From the NCBI GenBank assembly GCA_016801845.1, contig CM028916.1:20820014-20884013 (forward strand): a DNA stretch of 64,000 nucleotides, written 5' to 3'. The translations under genes and the position numbers were made by a program. The DNA is from Polydactylus sextarius. Lineage: Eukaryota; Chordata; Actinopteri; Polynemidae. Position 1 is the first letter of the stretch. Each line of letters starts with the position of its first letter. The notes under the pieces are model-generated. The model worked only from the letters and a program-made list of their open reading frames with translations, was not told where the DNA came from and made no database searches. Below are positions 59,349 through 64,000 of the stretch, piece after piece.

Positions 59349-62300
59349 CTACCAATGGGCATTGTAGACTTTCTTTACAATTTGTAGGGTGAATACACAC
59401 AGAGTTATTTTTTGTAAGGATGCCTGTGAGTGGATCGTCAGTGTCATCTTTATCTTATATTATATCCATGTAACTGCTCTGATCCACTTCATCACAAACA
59501 TAATAATTTCTTCACCAACTTATAAACATCAGGAATCCATCCCTCACACATAAATACACACACATAGTAATCTTTATTGGTCTGGAGATCAGTAAATGCC
59601 GGAGTAAACACCTTGGGAAAAAAAGCATTTTCAATAGACTGGCAGCAAGACCTGGTTCAGCAGTGACAGTGTCAGCTATTTTCTTTTTGTTCAAGCTATG
59701 TGGTAAATTCATGACAGCTGGGGGCAGCACAGGATGTGTGGCTGGACCCAGGTTAAAGGTTAAACTTTGTCTTTATAGCAATAAGCACACACAAAAATCA
59801 ATATTTTGGTAAGACCAGGTTCTAGATCTGAATGATCTTTACACAGTGTCATCTTTTTATGTGATTCCCAGCTGCCAAGCTCCATTCAGAAAGTCTTCAA
59901 AAAAGTCTTCAAAGAGAGATAGATGATTGTTTGTCTGGAGTTTTTAGCCTCAGAGACAAGACGGGAGCTCAGAATAGGGCTGCTGCTCCTTCCAGCTGGT
60001 AGTAAACCTCAGGGTAGACTGAGAACATAACACCTCTGGTGGATGACTCCTGTACAGCTTGTTGAAATGCTGCCACTGAGATGAACAGGCTAAAGAATGG
60101 TTAATACGTGTCACTAGGATTCTACTGGTTTACTGGTTCTCTTTTTGTTTTATTCGCATATTTGAAATTCACTCCTAGTTGTAGCCAAAACGGGGATTGT
60201 TGGGGATGAGAAGTTTCCAGCATTTCACACTCAATTTTTTTACTGTCTGAGTGACACCATTTGGGTATATACAGTACATAACGCTGCATGTTGCTGTACT
60301 CATCAAAGTGAACACACCTATACACTCAGAATAAGTGTGAACAAGTGTGAAAGTAAACAGAGGGTTAACAGGAACAGAGGGGTAGATCATGACACTGTAG
60401 TTACTTAGCTTGTCCTCCAGAGAGCGCTGCCACCCAAGGCTGAGCTGACACACCACTTTTAAAATAAACAGATGAAGGATCACCAAGGTTAAAAGAAAAT
60501 AGTTCAAGAGTAAACAGACTTGATTGGAATGTAATAGAGTCCACAGAGTGTTTCAGGACTAAGTCACGTTAAAGTTTCATGTCCAGTCAGAGTCATAGTC
60601 AGGTGCAGCTGGTGAACATAGTTCAACATTTAGAGCCTGAGGCTTCCCTCAGGAGCTGGTGGAGACTAGAACAGCTAGAATAGAGGGAATACTGACAGAG
60701 CTGCTGTATCTGGCCAGCAGCTTGCTGTGACGTTTGTTCTGTAATGCTTATGTAAAGAGTTGGTCAGTGTGGCGCCAGGTATTTCAGGTGTTTCAGATTA
60801 ATCTGGAGTCTGTCAGCAAAGTATTTCTTAAGGTCTAATTAATTTTCCCCCCGTGCTGCTAATTAGCGGTCACACTTACAGTGACCCTCTTGCGGCAGTG
60901 TTAATTGGTTGTGTTTATTGCACATTCTCATCTCACCATGCTTCAGTTCTATCTATGACACACGCTCTGTCACATCAGCCTGCAGCTGTGTGAGAGCAGC
61001 TTTATATATCTATTGTTCTTTCGTTTAAACAATTTTATAGAATTTTTGCAAAGTTGATAGTAATAAAACATTTCAGTATAATTAGAAACAGATATGTAGG
61101 CATTTTCTAAATCGTAGCATTCTTCCTTGAAATTATTGTTTGAAAGCTTTGAAATCCTATAAAGTGTATGTTGGCCATGAGCGTCTATGAAGCTCTATGA
61201 AGTGTCCATCTATGCATTTATATAAAGATATTATTGTTATAGTTGATAACTCAATCCATACTGTCTTTGAAGGAGGATTCCTTCATTTTTGTCCCTGAAA
61301 TTTGTCTGTTGAGCATTGCAAAAGCCACAACTGTAATGGTGATTAAAGACCATACCAATGAAAACCATACAAGTAATGACATGTAATTTGTCTCCAGAAT
61401 AATAAATGGAGAAGCCTCCTACACTCCTCCAGCTCCCCTGAGGCTTCAGGGTTGATCCAGTGCTTGGTGAGTCCAAGGGCACTCTGACATACAGTACCAG
61501 CATCCAGTCTCAGTCTCACAGGGGGATAAACTCTCCTGCTGGGTCTGATTATTAAACCTCACTGTCCATTTCTACTGGAGGAGAGTTTTTCATCCAGTAT
61601 TTCATCCAAAACTATATGTGGCTTTGTGGATTGATACCACAGTTTTAGTTATTGCATAAAAATGACAATAAGGTAAAATGCATCAGGGAGAAAACCTGCT
61701 TATAGTTGTGATGCGGATTAAACATACCTGCAACATGTCTATATATTTATTTATTTTATATTTTTATATATATTTATAGTTCACACAAAATAACATCTGA
61801 TTAAAAAACAATGAAACACTGAGATGCAGAATTGTACAAATTTAACAAACAGCTGGATGAAATGTCACTTACTGCAGGTTTAAATCTTGCAAAAAGAGAA
61901 GGCTGATATTGTTTTAATCTCTTGTTCAACATAATTCAATCTAATTCGTGGTTACAGTTCTTTCAAATCCTAAATGGTTCGTTCATTCATTATTCTGTTC
62001 CCAAATCAAAACGAAAAGCAAAAAAAAATGACTTGGTTTTTTTGTTTTTAAAACGAAATGAAAAAACTGAAAAACAAAGAGAAAGAAACGACTTGACATT
62101 CTTGACATTCAATTTAATCAGTTTAACCTGAATGTTATAAGTACAGGATTTTGATGTTCCATTTCATTTTGTATCTTCACAAGCTCAGTTCAGTCAAAGT
62201 CCTTCTAGATGTCTGGTTCAGTCTTGCAGTATGGAAAGGTTAAATGTCATCCTATTCCATGGCAGTCGGCAGCTCGGCTTGAGGGGCAAGGATCTCACCG

Positions 62301-64000
62301 CTGAGAAGATAGGGATGATCTTTCAGGTTTATTAGATTATTTCACATGATTTGGTTATTTGAATTTACTATGACTCTTGGTGTGAGCAGCTATACAATCA
62401 GAATCAGTGAAGTTTGACTATCAGTTGACCAAAGAACATTATTAACACTTGAAAGGGGGCTGAGAGAACTGATCTTGGGGCCGCTGTTTACAATTAAGGG
62501 GCTGCATGGCTGTGACAATCATGCCACTCTATGATTGACTTTGTGCCACCTGCAGCTGTGAGGACAGGCTGCTGTAATTGTTATTGGCTTGTTTTTAAAT
62601 AATAAAATTCTCTGCATTAGCATAGCTGTCTAAATAAGGTGTTATTTTGTGGACTAGTACACGCCACCATTGTTTGATATCATCAGTAAAAGTTCCATTT
62701 GGGATAATTCTGAATTTCAGTCTTGCTGGTTTTATGTCATGTGAAATAGCTAACTTATGCTGGGTAAATGAGCGAATTTAACCTAAATTCAGCCCAGATT
62801 AGGCAGATGTGACTGTCAATTCAGCCTCCGGTAGGATATTTTGCACAAGTAGGACATTTTGCCACAACACCGGCCATTCGGGAAATCTCACAAGGTAGTC
62901 CACATGTCTGACCTCTTATCAGCTCTTACTGAAGGGATCTCAAGGTCTTGCAAGACTAGATGAGATATATAACCTTTGCAGTGCTCTGGGTCTACACCAA
63001 AGTCTCCCACCAGTTGGACGTGGCAGAAAACCTCCACTAGGAGGAGCAGTTTAACCAGATCAACTGAAAAAGCAGTGCATCTTCTCACAGTCCCTCCACA
63101 TCTCTAAGGGCCGAAGTTCTTTCTTGTTCTGCTGAACAGATTTATTTCAGTCTCTGGTACCACAGGCTGGGAGCAGGATAAATTCATAGTTTATAAGTCT
63201 AGTCTTTTCACTTCATCTATTAAGTCAAAAAAGCAAATTTAGTTTTAAGTTAGTTCTGAACCCTTACATAATCAACTCTGTCTCAGTCTTCTGTTACCAG
63301 TAGTCATAAATGTATGGATCCTTCCCATCACTACACTACAGCCTGACATTAATGCAGCATTAGGTACATTAGGTCCATGGTGCAGCACTTAATTCAAGAC
63401 CCGGAAACACGAGGATCAAAGTGAAATCAAATAAAGAATCTTGGTAATGTCAGAATCAGTTTTTCAGACTGTTTCTGCAGGAGTCAGCAGTAGAATTTTT
63501 CAGCTTGTTTGTAAATCAAGATGCGACTGATCTTCTTTGTTATTTTTAATCCCTCTCTCACTCCCAGTCTGGTGCTGGCTCACAACATTTTGTCTTTAAT
63601 AACACTGTGGAAGCATCTTGCTGTGTTAGTGCTCTCTCTGCTGCTTAATCTCCTGTCCACATGAAGCTCTTTACATTAGCCAGAAGGTATCTCCATGTAT
63701 GGTATCTACCAGTGTGTGTAATGTTTTTGTGCGATTAGTTTAGTTTAGTCAGCTGTTTAGTTCCTTGCTGCTGAATCTCTGCAGAGGAATGTGTTGTTTG
63801 TGACTGCATACCAAAGCAAAATCTACCCATGAAACCACCGGAAGTGCTTCATGCAACCTTTTTTATCATTAAATTCAACAGGAGTCTCTACTAGAAATGA
63901 CACAACTCACTAAGAGCTGCACTGAAAACTCCTTCCGCTGATAAGGAGTCAAATCATGCCCCTGGATAAATTTGAGTTGAAGGAATCTAGTAAGATGGTG
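59349..64000. other. Intergenic region to the right edge, no gene supported
   Basis: The first part is presumably the dnaaf11 3' UTR, although no clear poly(A) signal lies close to the stop. Open frames on both strands are short and lack recognisable motifs. A stretch near 62890-63115 weakly recalls a fish LINE fragment, not enough to call. No exon of the missing dnaaf11 CS domain was found here. Confidence 0.55.

Noticed and set aside
62880..63115. Minus-strand open frame and LINE-like wording
   Set aside because: A few phrases recall a fish LINE, but the similarity is too short and broken to support a call.

Overview
The window is vertebrate nuclear DNA and almost certainly from a ray-finned (teleost) fish. 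The genes are split into many short exons with GT-AG introns. The spacers are full of fish-type simple repeats and fossil transposons (Tc1-like, hAT-like and TTAA-flanked miniature elements, an L1-like LINE, and a Tnp2/CACTA-like element with a DUF4806 reading frame). The spliced proteins match vertebrate families along most of their length. I see no bacterial, viral or CRISPR-like content. All gene models were built by eye by joining exons whose splice phases agree; no alignment or transcript data were available.

Layout, left to right. (1) 1-13.3 kb: the 3' two thirds of nos1ap on the + strand (eight coding exons, 1597-12377; the first exons lie off the left edge) and its 3' UTR. (2) 13.3-23.6 kb: a gene-free stretch dominated by repeats, including a decayed Tnp2-like transposase with a DUF4806 remnant (about 15.2-18.0 kb), a textbook hAT-type miniature element with a perfect 8-bp target duplication (17584-17776), a long compound microsatellite and several other repeats. 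(3) 23.6-33.5 kb: complete ddr2 coding sequence on the + strand (16 coding exons, 868 aa), with a Tc1-like fossil in intron 2. (4) 34.4-38.3 kb: complete hsd17b7 on the + strand (9 exons, 345 aa), starting only about 0.3 kb after the ddr2 poly(A) signal. (5) 40.2-47.7 kb: complete serbp1 on the + strand (8 coding exons, 382 aa) with a long 3' UTR. (6) 47.7-52 kb: spacer with an L1-like LINE fossil. (7) 52.3-55.5 kb: a three-finger C2H2 zinc-finger gene on the - strand (4 exons, 447 aa). (8) 56.1-59.3 kb: dnaaf11 (lrrc6) on the + strand, divergent from the zinc-finger gene, coding for a protein that stops before the family's C-terminal CS-like domain. (9) 59.3-64 kb: spacer with no gene that I can support.

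The genes do not form one pathway. They are a scaffold for nitric-oxide signalling (nos1ap), a collagen receptor kinase (ddr2), a cholesterol-synthesis reductase (hsd17b7), an mRNA/ribosome-binding factor (serbp1), a probable transcription factor and a dynein assembly factor. nos1ap, ddr2 and hsd17b7 also lie close together on human chromosome 1q23, so the left part is conserved synteny; serbp1 and dnaaf11 sit elsewhere in human. The observations most worth a second look are the truncated dnaaf11, an RFX X-box-like site just upstream of its ATG, an apparent GC-AG intron in ddr2, an NF-Y/SRE-like cluster before hsd17b7, and several well-preserved inverted-repeat elements. I did not find a convincing new biological system.
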